A stretch of DNA of 64,000 nucleotides from Manis javanica (taxonomy: Eukaryota > Chordata > Mammalia > Pholidota > Manidae): positions 134,717,213 to 134,781,212 of the forward strand of contig NC_133174.1 in the NCBI RefSeq assembly GCF_040802235.1, written 5' to 3'. Position numbers and translations under genes: made by a program. Positions 1 through 12,829 of this stretch are shown here, piece by piece. The notes below the pieces were generated by a model. That model did not search any database. It had not been told where the DNA came from and was given only the letters and a program-made list of their open reading frames with translations. The number at the start of each line of letters is the position of its first letter. The stretch's first letter is position 1.

Positions 1-490
1 GTGGTTGGTACATATACACAGTGGAATACTACTTAGCCATAAGAAAAGGGCAAATCCTACCATTTGCAGCAACATGGATGGAGCTGGAGGGTATTATGCT
101 CAGTGAAACAAGCCAAGTGGAGAAAGAGAAATACCAAATGATTTCACTCATCTGTGGAGTATAAGAACAAAGGAAAAACTGAAGGAACAAAATAGCAGCA
201 GAATCACCGAACTCAAGAATGGACTAACAGGTACCAAAGGGAAAGGGACTGGGGAGGATGGGTGGGTAGGCAGGGATAAGGGAGGGGGAGAAAAAGGGGG
301 GTATTAAGATTAGCATGCATGGGGGGGTGGGAGAAAGGGGAGGGCTGTACAACACAGAGAAGACAAGTAGTGATTCTACAACATTTTGCTATGCTGATGG
401 ACAGTGACTGTAAAGGGGTATATAGGGGGTACCTGGTATAGGGGAGAGCCTAGTAAACAAAATATTCGTCAATTAATGATAAAAAAAAAA
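1..490 (+). mobile_element. LINE-1 3' end (ORF2 tail plus 3' UTR)
   Basis: The first ~160 bases encode the C-terminal L1 ORF2 signature (sense frame for a viewable HSGILLSH-like stretch followed by CSNMDGAG in another frame), so the coding tail is frameshifted. A G-rich 3' UTR follows, with GGGAGGGGGAG runs, and it closes in a 10-A tail at 481-490. The same 3' UTR style recurs in the other young L1s of the window. The element runs off the left edge, so its true length is unknown. This is a dead copy. Confidence 0.9.
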
Positions 491-1805
491 GCAGTTCCTG
501 TGTGGTGACCTCCAATGAGTTCTACACAATGATATAAAGGGCATATAAAAGTGTAGGCATAGGGTCTGTTTGTGTTTATACAGAGGATCAAAGCTTAATT
601 TGGCTACCCCGAAAATGAACTAAGATATGATATGAAAGAGAACTTCCAACATCAGCACTCTCGGGAAGACTCATGCCAGAAGATGACCATCAAAAAACCC
701 CAACAAAGATCCATGCACTGCTACAGGTGTAGATGCACTCATCCCCCCAGTTCCTGGACTTGCCATGGGAATGAAGAAGGAGATATCTAAGCTGGCCTGT
801 GCATACCAAAACAACAAATTTGACTGGATCTAAACTGTTGGAACTCAACCAAGAATTAGGAGAAGTGCAAATTGTAGCGCTCCAAAATCTTAACAACTAC
901 AGACTATTTACTGTTAAAAGAACATATGGGATGTGAACAGTCCCCAGGAATGGGTTGTTTTAATTTGTCTGATTTCTCTCAGACTGTTCAAGTTCAGTTG
1001 GGCAGTATTCACCATATTATAGATAAGTTTTCACAAATGCCTAAGGTGCCTAACTGGTTTTCTTGGTTTCACTGGAGATGGCTGGTAATTACAGGTATGC
1101 TTTGGATATATAACTGTACTCCTATTATGTTAATGTGTGTGTGCAATTTAATTAGTAGTTTAAAACCTATACATGCTGAAGTTACTCTACAAGAAGATAT
1201 GTCAAAGAAATAATTAATCTTCCCAGGTTTTCATCCACCTGCTACTTCTATAGCTTTTCTTCTTCCTTCCTAATTATAACCCTTAAGTAGAATTCGTGCC
1301 TCATATCGAATTTACCGAGTATCATAATTCTTCCAAGTGGTAAAGATACCTCAAGACAAATGCTGGGCATAGAAGCCACAGGGCATAAAATATGCAAAGA
1401 AGTAAAAAGCTAACCTTTTCAAACAATAAGGCTTCTCTCTCACTTACCAACTTAACATTTCCCTGTATGGCCCCGGAAGATGACTGGTTAGCCAGAGACG
1501 GGTAAGATTCCTCAAGGGAGGAACAACCTAAGACAGGCACAGTCGCAGGGGGGCCATCAGGTGAGAAAATGGAGATCAACAGAGGTGCGGCTTAGAACCT
1601 CCCCCCCGCTGTTCTGAGAGAAATCTTCTGCATATGTGGATGTTTCATTGCCCTTGTCTAGCTTGGATTAGCACATAGTCTACAGGCACACACCTGATCA
1701 TCTACATTTGCTCTCTTACAACACTAAACTATGTTTTCTACCTTTATCTTGTATCTACCTACCACTTCAGCATTTTATTAAAAATAATAATAATAAAGAG
1801 AGAAA
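491..1805 (+). mobile_element. ERV internal remnant including env transmembrane region
   Basis: This stretch carries degenerate retroviral internal sequence. Around 830-936 one frame shows a heptad/LQN-type ectodomain of a retroviral transmembrane envelope subunit. From 926 a different frame continues it. The end at 1770-1805 is purine-rich (AATAATAATAAAGAGAGAAA) and looks like a polypurine tract directly before the LTR. Known biology: this order (env TM, polypurine tract, 3' LTR) is the 3' end of a provirus. Between 1214 and 1770 I see no recognisable coding remnant. Stops and frameshifts make it non-functional. Confidence 0.65.
926..1213 (+). pseudogene. ERV env TM subunit fragment (broken)
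   Basis: A 95-codon open stretch resembles the C-terminal half of a retroviral transmembrane envelope protein. A short cysteine motif comes first (C at codon 3 and again at codon 11, so CX6GC where a CX6CC motif is usual). A hydrophobic membrane-spanning segment lies near codons 54-75, and a short cytoplasmic tail ends at a stop. The preceding ectodomain helix sits in another frame (frame of 835) and the signal peptide and surface subunit are absent. The ATG at 926 is an internal methionine, not a start. The remnant is defective. Class I (gamma-like) is likely from the LQN and CX6CC-like layout, but I cannot name the family. Confidence 0.6.
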
Positions 1806-2148
1806 TGTGGTATCCACATACAAATCAAGTATAAAAATCAAATGAATATTCATATTTGAACTGACTGTTTATAGTTCATAATGCATGATCAAAACCAAAA
1901 GCCTCTGTGATGACTGCCCTTGTAATGTTCACCATGTACTTATTCACTATGTAAGAATTTGTTCTCCAGGTAAGAACTTGTTCGTTATGCTTCAGAAGAT
2001 TGGAGACTGATGAAAATTAGGCTTTGGGTGGATTAATGATTGTGCATTGAGCATTGACCCCCCCTACACAGAATTTTATTATGGTTAACAACCATTTGAT
2101 CAATAAATATGAGAGATGCCCTCACAAAAAAATAAATAAATAAATAAG
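1806..2148 (+). mobile_element. 3' LTR truncated at poly(A) site, with A-rich tail
   Basis: The LTR begins TGTGGTATCC right after the purine tract. An AATAAA signal lies at 2102-2107, and about 20 bases later the sequence passes straight into an A-rich tail (A runs, then AAAT repeats, 2125-2147). A normal provirus would continue through U5 instead. The ending therefore looks like that of a polyadenylated ERV transcript copied back into DNA by L1 machinery. The 5' boundary of that retrocopy is not visible to me. Confidence 0.6.
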
Positions 2149-2335
2149 TAACCGGGATGTAATGTATAGCATAAGGAATATAGTCAAAATATTGTAACAA
2201 CTTGGTATGGTGATAGCTGGTACCTAGAATTATCATGTATATAAATGTTAAATCACTGTGTTGTACACCTGAAACTAATGTAATACTGTATGTCAACTAC
2301 CCTTCAATAAAATAAAATAAAAAAAGAGCTCCTTG
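2149..2335 (+). mobile_element. Older L1 3'-UTR fragment
   Basis: Shows the typical old mammalian L1 3' terminus: the TTGTACACCTGAAACTAAT motif at about 2263-2281, then CTTCAATAAAATAAAATAAAAA. It is 5'-truncated and abuts the A-rich tail of the preceding retrocopy. Confidence 0.8.
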
Positions 2336-3865
2336 CACGAATTAGGGACTCTGTGAATGTCTGTTGACCTAGTGAACTAACTTAAGTCCCTAACGGCCCA
2401 TTTAAAAGCAGGAAATATCAACACACTGGAAGAGGGCAGTTGTATGCAAATGCCAAATGTAAAACGTTTTAACAAATGCATTGAAATGTATGCCTGAAAC
2501 CCGCTACCTTTGAGATGTTTTGTTTTGTTTTGTGGATGACTTTTTAGGGAAATTCAGAAATATATCAGAAGTAGTTTCTTTTTGTGTTGAACTTCTTTTA
2601 ATCAAGTTAGTTTCTCAGAAATAATTTTAATTGTATAGAGTTCCCTAAATCAGTGAGTATCTGACTTGAATTTCATGGATAAGTAAAATTACACATATAA
2701 TTGAGTAAGCTGTTGACAATGGTTATTTTGCTATAGTAAAGATTTTTTTATAAAATGTCTCCCTTCACTTTTATCTCATAAAATAAAGGACATTTAATAT
2801 CTAAAGTTGTAGGAAGAGCATAACTGTAAAATAAAAAATATGTTTAGCTTTTTGAAAAAAAAAAGTATGGTGTTAAACCAATGAAAAGCAAGCTCGGATA
2901 TATCATTCCCACCAATTCTCATTACATTATTATAAAAATGGAAAGACCAGAAATTCATCTGCTACTTTAACTAATGGTTAATGCCTACATGATATGGGAA
3001 TTGATAAGAAGTCATGAGGATTACTGTTAAAAAAGATCAAACACTCCTCTGAGGAATCCATCATTAATTGGGACCTGAAATATTTTATGTGAGCGCAGAT
3101 GAATGGGCCAAGGAGCTCCAAAGGACTTGAGAAGGAAGGTTCTCTAACTGCAGTGAGCAAGTCTTGCAACTCAGAAGTTAGTTTTTCTAAATTTGATACC
3201 CAGAGTTTGAGTCAAAAGTGAAGCACTGCCATGCAAACTTTGTTAAGAAGGGCAATGGTCAGTCAGCTAGGATATACTGTCCCAATTCCCATAGGACCTG
3301 AAAGCAAGAAAATGACTACATCTTTAAATTTCATATGCCTCAAGGTAATCATCTCTAGTCATTTCTGCTCACCAATCTGAAGTAGATATTTTACTATCCA
3401 TCCTCGTCCCAATGTGTAAATCATTGCCCCATATTGAAGGCGTCTAAGATGTCAAGAAACCTACTTTCACACTATGCTCACATATAGTCTGCAAATGTGG
3501 CCTGAAGCTCTCTGTAAGGAGTGCTGACAGTATGACAGTGGCATAGACCATACTAGGGCTCCACAGTCTTCTATTGCTCCCATCAAACAGATGGCTTTTC
3601 TCCTGGCCTTGACCCCAAGTTCCAGGGGCACTCAGAGTCCTTAACTTTTCTCTGCTTCACTGTGAATTCATTTGTGCTTCTATTTTTGAATTCCCAATGT
3701 GGTATGAATATAGCAGCATTCTCAAACTCTATAAGATTTAAATATCTTTATTTTTATTCTATTACATATGAAGTGAGGAATATGCTTCCCCAAATATAAT
3801 TGACTCTTGTTCACCCCTTTATTTCCTAGTTTAAAATTATTTCTTTATTTGTTTCCTATATCAAA
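2336..3865. other. AT-rich intergenic sequence, nothing recognised
   Basis: No open frame with family resemblance, no splice-site-bounded exon, and no repeat that I can name. Short frames here are chance. Confidence 0.6.
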
Positions 3866-3867
3866 CA

Positions 3868-4095
3868 TTTATATGGCACCTGTCATCGGCCAGGCACTAT
3901 TGTGTGTTTACAAGTATTAACTCGTTCAAATCCAAAAGCAATTCTGAGGAAAGACTGCTACTACCCCTACCTTACAACAAGGAAACTGAGGCACAAAGCC
4001 ATTAAGCACCCTGTGAAGGCTACAGAGCCAATAAGCAGGGTTCACACTCAGTCTGGCTCCAGAGACCTTATTTTCATCAATGTGCATCGCATCTG
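3868..4095 (-). mobile_element. MIR SINE
   Basis: Read on the minus strand it is an old MIR. On the plus strand the diagnostic pieces appear in reverse order: GGCCAGGCACTATTGTG, TATTAACTCGTTCAAATCC, AGGAAACTGAGGCACAAAGCC and GTCTGGCTCCAGAG. A frame of 93 codons over it (3902-4183) is not a gene. Confidence 0.85.
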
Positions 4096-6640
4096 TGATC
4101 TAAATATTAAGCTACAGAACACAAAAGAGGGACTTGAGGGCTGTTCATACTGCTGGTCTAATGTGGAAGTGATTATGAAATGAGATGAAGTATGACTTTC
4201 TGAGACAAGTGATAAATATTTTGCTCATCTCTGAAATTATAAATGATTAGTTCAAGAAAATGTGGGGTCTGTGGGGAGTACAAGCTGATTCAAAACTTGT
4301 AACAATCTTCCCCTACTTATCAACTGCTTATCAGAATTAACATCCTTAATTAAATATGGTGTTTATTTTTTCAGTTCTCTAAGTACATAGTAATAAGTAT
4401 TGATGTTGACAAAAATCCTATTCAGAAGATATTGCATATCCCACAAGAAAATCAGAGCATTTTATAAATCCAATTAAAAAAATATCTTTATTTTCTCCCT
4501 AGTACTATGTAAGATAAACCTATTCTCATTTTAGAAAAGCCCCAAAATATTACCCTCTATCTTTCTCTTAATATTCTTTATTACAAGGAGCTGTTCTTAT
4601 AACCATTTGGCTGATTTTTCCCAGATTTAAATACCATTTAAAACTAATTTAAAACTGAATCCAGCTGGCTAATTCTAAATACAAATATTTTCACTATAAA
4701 AAAACTAATTTTATCATTTGTTTATTTCATTAGAGTATACAGTACAATTTCCAAAATGTGACTGAGGACAAACAGCTCTGATATTGAAAGGGCATTAATA
4801 CATAAGTATGATTGACTTTGTCTCCTCTTTTTTTTTTCCTGTCCTCATGAAATCCTAATGAAAATCTTAAAATCTTGCTTTGAAACTGAGACTATTAGCA
4901 TTTTAAAAGACAGAGTTTATTCTCGGACAATGGCTGGAGAGAAACAACAATGAGAAGGGTCACCTAAAGTATTTTTGTAAGGTGCTCATAAATTTTCTGC
5001 AAAAACAAAACAAAACTTTTTTCATGCCTCCAAATTTCAGTAAAAATGCACATTCTATGTCCTTTGTGGAAATTTACTCTGCGTATTGGCACAGCAAAAG
5101 TTCTGAGAAATCCTACAAGGAAGGCAAATCTAATGACATGCATTCATTATTCCTAATGTTGACTGGGCACTCTACTAGGTGATCGAAATTCAATTGTATA
5201 AAAGACAAGTTTGCTGGAGGTGAGAACTGGCTATACAGAAGAATGAATGTGAAGTCTCACAGAGACAACCCGTGACCTCAGAAGCAGTGTTCCACACAAC
5301 CACTGCTCTCTGGGGACATCTGACGAATCTCTGCATCAGAAAGCTAGAGCAATTGTCCTGGTAAGATGTGCTCCCGACCTTAACAAGAGTACCACTAGTA
5401 AGACTGGAAAGAAGGGCCAAGTACAGTGGTATCGTTTAAGTAGATTCTATAGAAATAACAGATACTCACTGTAAGAAGGAACAGAAGATTTCATCTGGTT
5501 TAGAATTTGACAAACTATGTTCCTGGAAATACCAGTTCATCAAGAAATATTTCTCTGTTCAAATAATTTAGGGAAGTTTCAATGTCCATTCTTCTCTTGG
5601 ACACTGATAATGTACATTAGTATTTGCATGGAATTGCTCCTGTTAATAAGCATGCTTATATTCACTTAAACTTTAATTCCAAATATATGTGTCTTCATAA
5701 CCCTTTCTACTATTTCAGTAAACACAATTGAATGGCAGGTAGTCCCCAATTGATTTTGTTATTCAAATAGCCTAGAATTATAGCAGCTTAGAACTAGACG
5801 TGCCATAATTATCACCAAGGAAATGATACCTCTAAACTTCCAGGCAGCATTTTTTAAAAACCAACATAGTACTACTTTTCTGCCATAAAATTAGGGCTTG
5901 ATGACCTTCCTCAAATATCCTTATTCTACAATGGAAGGAGAAAATAGGAAATGGAAAACATGAGTTTGATGCAACAGTTTATACTTAAGTTAATGTATCG
6001 TGGACTGTACCTTATACAGTGGTATCGGGTTTTGAGCCCAAGATATCTCAGCAAGGGTGTTTTCCAACACACTACAATAGGCATCCAGAGGCCTTAGAAT
6101 GCAGAGTGAGAATAGCCAACAGAACCAACAAAAACATGGATCTAATTTTCCCAGAGAATGGCAGCACTGCGGTGGCTGCATAATCATCTCTATCCTAGGA
6201 TTATTTCATCTCTGTTTCATCTCTGTACAAACTTTAAATAGGCCTAAGTGTGTATCAACACTGAATTGAAAAGTGAGAAAATACATCAACTGTTGCAAGT
6301 CACAACTTGCATATTTCTAATAGAATGGATGAGATGTTAAGTATTGAGCAGGTACAGCTCAGAAAAGTCATCTTTTGCATAGTGAGTGATACATCTGACA
6401 ATATGTGATTCCCAGGGAGATACACCTCATATAACTAGAGGTTTTATGGCTTGAAGTTGACACTGTAGGATGAACACTCTTCTATGGAATAATTATAGCA
6501 GGACCTTTGTCCAATTTGTGCATATACTGCAGCTGTCTCAGAAGTAGTTTGTGTATACCATCGTGACCCTGCCAACAAACACTTTCTTTAGCTACTTCCA
6601 TACAAATGTGGCATAAATTAGATATGTCTTGAAACTCTTT
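4096..6640. other. Intergenic, unassigned
   Basis: AT-rich sequence without a recognisable gene. A short MIR-like motif (GACTGGGCACTCTACTAGGTG near 5161) is the only hint of an old repeat. Confidence 0.5.
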
Positions 6641-6879
6641 TTCAGAGAATGTAAAGCCTAACTTACTCCCAGTTATTTTTTATATGTAAAGGTTTTGTTT
6701 ATTCCTTTCCATATAAATAAAATACACATACATAAAATACTTGCATCACAAGGTGAGCTCAAATTATTTTCAAATCTGAACAAACTCATGCAACTAGCCC
6801 CCAGATCAAGAAATAGAATATTACCAACATCCCAGAAGAATCTGTGTTGATCACACCCACAAAACACTTGCTCCAAGAG

Positions 6880-7900
6880 TAACCACTCTCATTTCTTACA
6901 CCATAGAGAGGTTTCATCAGTTTTCAGTCTTCATATAAATAGAGTCATAAAGTATATATTCTTTTGTGTCTGGCATTTCACTCAACATTATGTCTGTAAG
7001 ACTTATCCACATTGTTGCATGTTGCTGAAGTTTTTTCCTTCTCATTGTTGAATCGTAATACAGTATGTAGTATTATTGTGTGATCTACCACAATGTGACC
7101 TACCCATTCTACTTTTATAAATAGGAATTTTGTGAAAATATTTTATGTTCATACTGGGTATATACCCAAGAACAGAATTCAAGGTTAAGAGGCGTGCATG
7201 TTTCAACTTTTCTCATTGCAATTCAGTGTTCCTTTAGTCATAAATCAACTAAACATATAAAGCTATGTCTGCTTCTAAATTTTGTGTTCTCTTCCATTTG
7301 TTAACTTGTCTATCCTTTCACCAATACCACACAATCTTAATTACTACAAATTAATAATTCATCTTTAAATCTACTCCAGTAAATCTTCCAACTCGGTTTT
7401 CAAAATTGACTTGCCTATTTTGGCCATTTCAATTTCCATAAAAATTTTAGAGTCAGCTTGTCAATTTTCACAAAAATAAACCTACTGGGCTTCAGATTGG
7501 GATTGTGTTGAAATCTATAGATTGATTATTAGTGAAATGATACATTCTAATATTGAAGATACCAGTATATGAATATGGAATGTTCTTCATTTTATTTAAG
7601 TGATCTGTTAATTTTTCTCACCAATGTCTAATTATAGAGGTCTTTTGCATCTAGCTACTCTTAGTTGCTAAAAGTCTTCCAAATTTTTTGTTGCTTTTTA
7701 AGGTTGTTTAGGCTATTCTAAGTCTCTCACAATTGAATTTTATAATCAATTTGCCAATCTCTCTAAAAGCCTGCTGGGAATTCTGATTGAAATTACTATA
7801 AATCTATAGACTAATAATGGAAAGAACTGAGGTCTTTGCAATAATGAATCTTCCTACCAATTAGCATAATATATCTGTCCATTTGTTTACTGTTAAAAAT
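6880..7900 (-). mobile_element. Old L1M fragment(s)
   Basis: The plus strand reads as reverse-complement L1: AAATAGAGTCATAAAGTATATATTC and GTGTCTGGCATTTCACTCAACATTATG near 6936-6992, then CCAATACCACACAATCTTAATTAC and TTGTGTTGAAATCTATAGATTG farther on. These match ORF2/3'-end segments of ancient mammalian L1s. Heavily mutated, with no surviving reading frame. Confidence 0.75.
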
Positions 7901-7904
7901 TTTA

Positions 7905-8110
7905 ACTTTTCTTACAATTTCATGCACACAGATATAAAAAACCTCAACAATAATTAGTTGAATTCAATTCAACAATTTATAAAAAGAATTATACACCTCT
8001 ACTAAGTGGTATTTATTTCAAGCATACAAGGCTATTTCAACACTAGGAAACCAAGCAAAGTAATATCCATATCAACAGATGAAATTATAAATAACATAGT
8101 ATCATATAGG
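7905..8110 (+). mobile_element. Old L1M ORF2 fragment
   Basis: Contains AAAAAGAATTATACACCTCTAC, GGTATTTATTTCAAGCATACAAGG and CCATATCAACAGATGAAA, which is the RT-region segment of L1 ORF2 in sense orientation. It abuts an opposite-strand L1 on its left, so this is a scrambled or inverted insertion. Confidence 0.75.
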
Positions 8111-8301
8111 CACACATGTGGCTTTGTAGATTTACCCTTATACATAGCTGTTTTTCAAAATTTTTGTTCATCTAAATAACTCTCTCTCCAGCTTTTCATC
8201 TCCAGGTTTTAGCATGTCTATAGTTTGTCTTAACAGTAATCTCTTGTCCCTGGTGGTGGCTAGAAGTTTGAAGTCAAGTGTTGGCTGAGTTAGTTCCTTC
8301 T

Positions 8302-8569
8302 GAGGACTGGTAGACAGTCTTGAAATAAAAGAATGAAATTAGCAGGACTCTACTTTCCAATTTCAAAACTTGCTAAAAATCTTCAGTAATCAAAATAGTG
8401 TGCTAATATTCTAAAAATAGATATATAAATAAATGGAGGACTGGTAGACAGTCTTGAAATAAAAGAATGAAATTAGCAGGACTCTACTTTCCAATTTCAA
8501 AACTTGCTAAAAAGCTTCAGTAATCAAAATAGTGTGCTAATATTCTAAAAATAGATATATAAATAAATG
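8302..8569 (+). repeat. 134-bp tandem duplication inside an L1
   Basis: Two adjacent copies, 8302-8435 and 8436-8569, each start GAGGACTGGTAGACAGTC and end AAATAAATG. I see a single difference (AAAATCTTCAG versus AAAAGCTTCAG). The surrounding sequence is old L1 ORF2, so the duplication is far younger than its host repeat. Confidence 0.95.
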
Positions 8570-9790
8570 GATGAGAACTCAGATTTCAAAAATAAACCCA
8601 TGTATATATGGTCAAATGACCTGGGTGACAAGATCATTCAATGGGGAAAGAATACAGTCTGCAATAAATGGTGCTGGAACAAGTATATATCACATGAAAA
8701 AGAATGAAATTGGTCTTCACACTATCTGCAGAATTTAACTTAAAATGACTGAAAGAATTAAGTTAGTTTTAATAAGAACTAAAATCATAAAACTCATAGA
8801 AGCAAACATATGGTGAGTAATGGGCTGGGGAGAATGCTACAGGCCTGGAGAAGCTCCAAGGACACCTAAAAAGACATCGGTTTTGGCAATGCTTTCTCAT
8901 ATATGACACTAAATGTGCAAAGAACATAAAAAATTAGATAAATTGAACTTCATCAAAATTTAAAATGTTTGTGCATTAAAGGACATTAGCAAAAGAATGA
9001 AACACAATACATATATCTGATAAGGGTCTAGTATCTAGAATATATAAAAATTTCTTACAAGTCAACAACAAGAAGAGAAACAACCCAATAAAAAATAGGC
9101 AAAGGGCTTGACTAAATGTTTATCCAAGAAAACATACAAATGGCCAACATGCACATGAAAAGATGTTTAACATCATTAATTAGTAGAGAAATGTAAATCA
9201 AAACCACACTGAAATATCACTTCATACCCAGGAAGAGCTATAACTTTTAAAAATGAAAATGACAAGTAATGAAAAGGAAAGGGAGAAATTGGAACTCTCA
9301 CACATTGCTGGTAGGAATGTAAATGGTACAGCTGCTTTGGGATACAGTTTGGTGGTTCCTCAAAAGTCAAATAGAACATAGACACTCCTAAGTGTCTATG
9401 CCAAAGAATTGAAGATAGTGGTCCAAGGAATGTTCATACTAGCACTATTCGCAACAGCCCCGAAGTGGAAACAATCCAAATGTCCATCAACTGGTGAAGT
9501 GATAAAATGTGGTATATCCACACGATAGAATATAATTCAGCTATAAAAAGAATGAAGGACTGATAATATATGGCAATATAAATCAACCCTTGAAAATTTT
9601 ATGCTACATGAAAGAAACTACATACAAACTGTTACATATTGCATGATTCCATTTGAGTGAAATATCCAGAATAGGTAAATCCACGGAGACAAAAAGCTGA
9701 TTAGTGATTGCCATATGCCAGTGGGAGGAATGAATGTCCTTCGGTTTTAGAGGTAAGAGCCAGTTAGTGGACAACTGCCCCAACAAAGAG
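8570..9790 (+). mobile_element. Old L1M ORF2 3' half
   Basis: Sense-strand L1 landmarks in the right order: GGTGCTGGAACAAGTATATATC, AATTGAACTTCATCAAAATT, AAACAACCCAATAAAAAATAGG, AAATGTAAATCAAAACCAC, CACATTGCTGGTAGGAATGTAAATGG and CAACTGGTGAAGTGATAAAATG. The reading frame is destroyed by stops. Confidence 0.9.
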
Positions 9791-12700
9791 AATATTTTTA
9801 AAATTCAGCATATTTCTTACTTTACTAGGGGGGACACGGTCCTATGTAGAGGTGTGTATGCAGGGGTTGAAGAATAGCGGCTTAGCTGCCCACCTGGAAG
9901 TCCACCGACCAAGCACTGAGATTCACAGAAAAAGACTAGTATTCCAGGAGGAGAGTGTTAATACTTTCAGAACTATCCAAGAGGAACTTGATTGACCCTG
10001 TAGATCAAGTGGACAAGGATAGGCTTGAATTAATATTACCAAGTCTTGATAGCATAATTAAAGTGTATGCATTTCCTCAGAGGCCTAATAACGATTGACG
10101 AGCTTGAATGTTCGGTATGGGAAAGAGCATTAACAGGCTAGCATTAATTCTTCTCCCAAAGTGAATTTTGCTTCTGTTTTCAGCCCTTTCTGTTCCCCAC
10201 CTCCGTAAGTATGGCTCTGTGTTTGCCAAACTGACTCGTGAGATTTTAGTCAAGCAGTATCAATGAGTAGAAAAAACTAGCAAAGAACCCAGATGCCCAA
10301 ATTCATTTACTTCATTAAGACCTGAAAAGGGGGAGCAAGCACAAACCGCAGAGCTGACTGGGTATCAGAGGCTTTGTAGCTTGGTGAATGAGAGACCGTG
10401 GAACCGTTTCTTTCAGTGAGAAGGGATAGAGAGGAATTGTGAGAAATGTGGTGATGGTGTCTAGAATGAATGCTTTATGATGTTTAAGGTGATGAAAGTC
10501 AGTGTGGAGGTCTTTTAAAATTTCTCTTAGCAACTGTACTGTTTCTGAAATGCAACTCCCTGCAGAGACTTGGCCACACAGACCAAGAATATATTAAGAA
10601 TTCTATCTTGATTTTCTCTAGGTGATGGGATTTGGGGTGATTGTTTTTCTTCCCACATTTCTCACTTATTTTTAAGAAATACTTTACAGTGATAAGCCAT
10701 TATTTTTATATTCATAGTTTCAATTATTTTCGGACCAACATTAGTTTGCCCTAGTTAAAATAGTAAACAAAATGTATTAAAATGTGGCGAGGGAGGGTAG
10801 CAAAACGGCGTGAAATAAAATGAAGTTTGTGGTTCCCTTACGGTGGTCCCACAGGCAGAGACAGCTGTGCAAGCTGCAGAGGCCCCAAGTCAGCTAAGTC
10901 AGCTGCTGCTGTGCTGGGAAGATGTCCTGCAGCCATTCTTGCTTGTGTCCCAACTCACAGCCCCTCACCCCCAAACTGTGGCGAGGAAAAAGACAGCCTA
11001 TAGTTCTCAAAAGAAGATAAAGTGGTCTGGTTCTTGTGTCCTTTGTAGAAATCTTCAAGAGAATAATTCTCAATCCTAATAGTTGCTTCCTCTCAGCAGG
11101 TAGATAGCATCAGAATATTCACTGTCTGTTCCTTAGGACACTGCACTGATGTATCTATTAACATAACCTCTTCCCTGCATCCACCCCCGTTGTACAAAAG
11201 TATTTAAGATGTCCTGAACAACTTGGGAGCAGTCCATCAGAACACAGTGATAAGCTGACCGAGAGTCCATGAGCCTCAGTAAGACTTTGAAACCTTTTCT
11301 TGAATGCGACAGCAGTGTTGGTTTTAGTTAATAGCAAGTTAGTAAAGTGTAAGAAACTTTTAAAGTATAATATTTATATAAAATGTTGTAAAAAGTTTTG
11401 CACTCACTGACTTCCTGAAAGCGTCTGTGTCATTCCATAGTAACCCAATGCGTGAATTATATATTTGAATAAATACATAACATAGATATAAATCATATTT
11501 TGAATTTGTATATGTATGTATTTGTATTTCTAATAACAAAAGCTATTTGTGTTACTTGAAGAAATGTTGCCTTTTTTAAAAAAAGCATACAAGGAAATTT
11601 TTAAAAATCGCAATTTCTCTTCAACTCACTTCAATCTGGTTTGTGATTCTACATGGAAAAAGCTATGGTCAAAGTTACCAATGTTGCCCATGTTGTTGAG
11701 TTGATGAAAATATTTATATTTTCCTTATATAAAAGCCCTCAATAGAATTCTACTAAGTTGAACAGTCCTTCCTGGAGGATTTTCCTCTTTTAAAATTCCT
11801 ATGTGTGTGTATGTGTGTGTGTGCTTATTAATCCACAAATAGAATTTTTTCTTTCAAAATCACAAATTACTTACCAATTTTCTTATATAGTTTGACTGTA
11901 CATACATAAATCATGTTTTCATTTTCACGAGCAGTGTCAATTTTTCTGACTGGCTTTTCTTCTTCCATTTTTATTGCGGTAAAATACACATAACAAAATT
12001 TACTCTTTATATGTCTAAAGTGTTACAATTCAGTAGCATTTAGAACAGTTGATCACTGGGTTCAGTACCTAGCTGGCTTCAGATAAATACAAGGGAATGA
12101 GTAGGTAAATGACTGTCCTGGCGCCCTGCTTCTACTGCCTGTGACTCCATCACTCTGGAAAGAGTGATGGCCGTAGGTTCAAACATGAACATCAGGTCAC
12201 CTATTCGAAGAGTCCGACTAATAAGAAATATAAAATCTGTTTATACATTTCTAATAAGCTTCCTTTTGTGGGGAAATGTGACCTCAAGGTGCAGAACTCT
12301 ACCTGTATCTTACCAGGAAAATCTGTGAAAGACTTTGAAATGGACGAAAAATGGCATAATCAGGAAAACTAGTCATTATTGAATTCTGATTCTCCAAGGT
12401 GTGTCTCTCTCATTGTCTTCGGAGCTATCTGAAGGTCTGTATGTTGTTAGGTAACTGACAGAAATGCAAATAATTCCTGATGAAGACTTCATTGTTTCTG
12501 GTGGAGAAACAATTCACTTCTTTCCCTGTCCTGTGGATAAAACCAGTCTTGCATCTATTTGCAAATTCCATTTCAGCATTCCTGATTGATCTTTGTAAGT
12601 GTGGTACTTAGAATTCTCCTTTGAATCAGCTGAAACATCTTAGTGGTTCCTTTGCAAATTACTGAATTATTTAAATGAAAGCTTTGAAATTTTTATTTTT

Positions 12701-12820
12701 ATATTTGTGTGAGAGTCATGATTTTAACTTTTACTTTTCAATATCCTTTAATAGTTTTGAAGGTCATCCTTTCATATTTCTAATGTGTCATGATGGAACT
12801 TAGTTTGGAGATGCAGGGAA
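9791..12820. other. Intergenic, mostly unassigned
   Basis: No gene found. 10800-11290 has a weakly LTR-like character (ending in a short GTATTTAAGATG promoter-like stretch) but I cannot place it in a family. 11795-11825 is a short TG microsatellite. 11955-12055 (GTAAAATACACATAACAAAATTTAC) resembles an old LINE 3' segment. A 78-codon frame at 10843-11079 has no family resemblance. Confidence 0.4.
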
Positions 12821-12829
12821 GTCAGTGTG

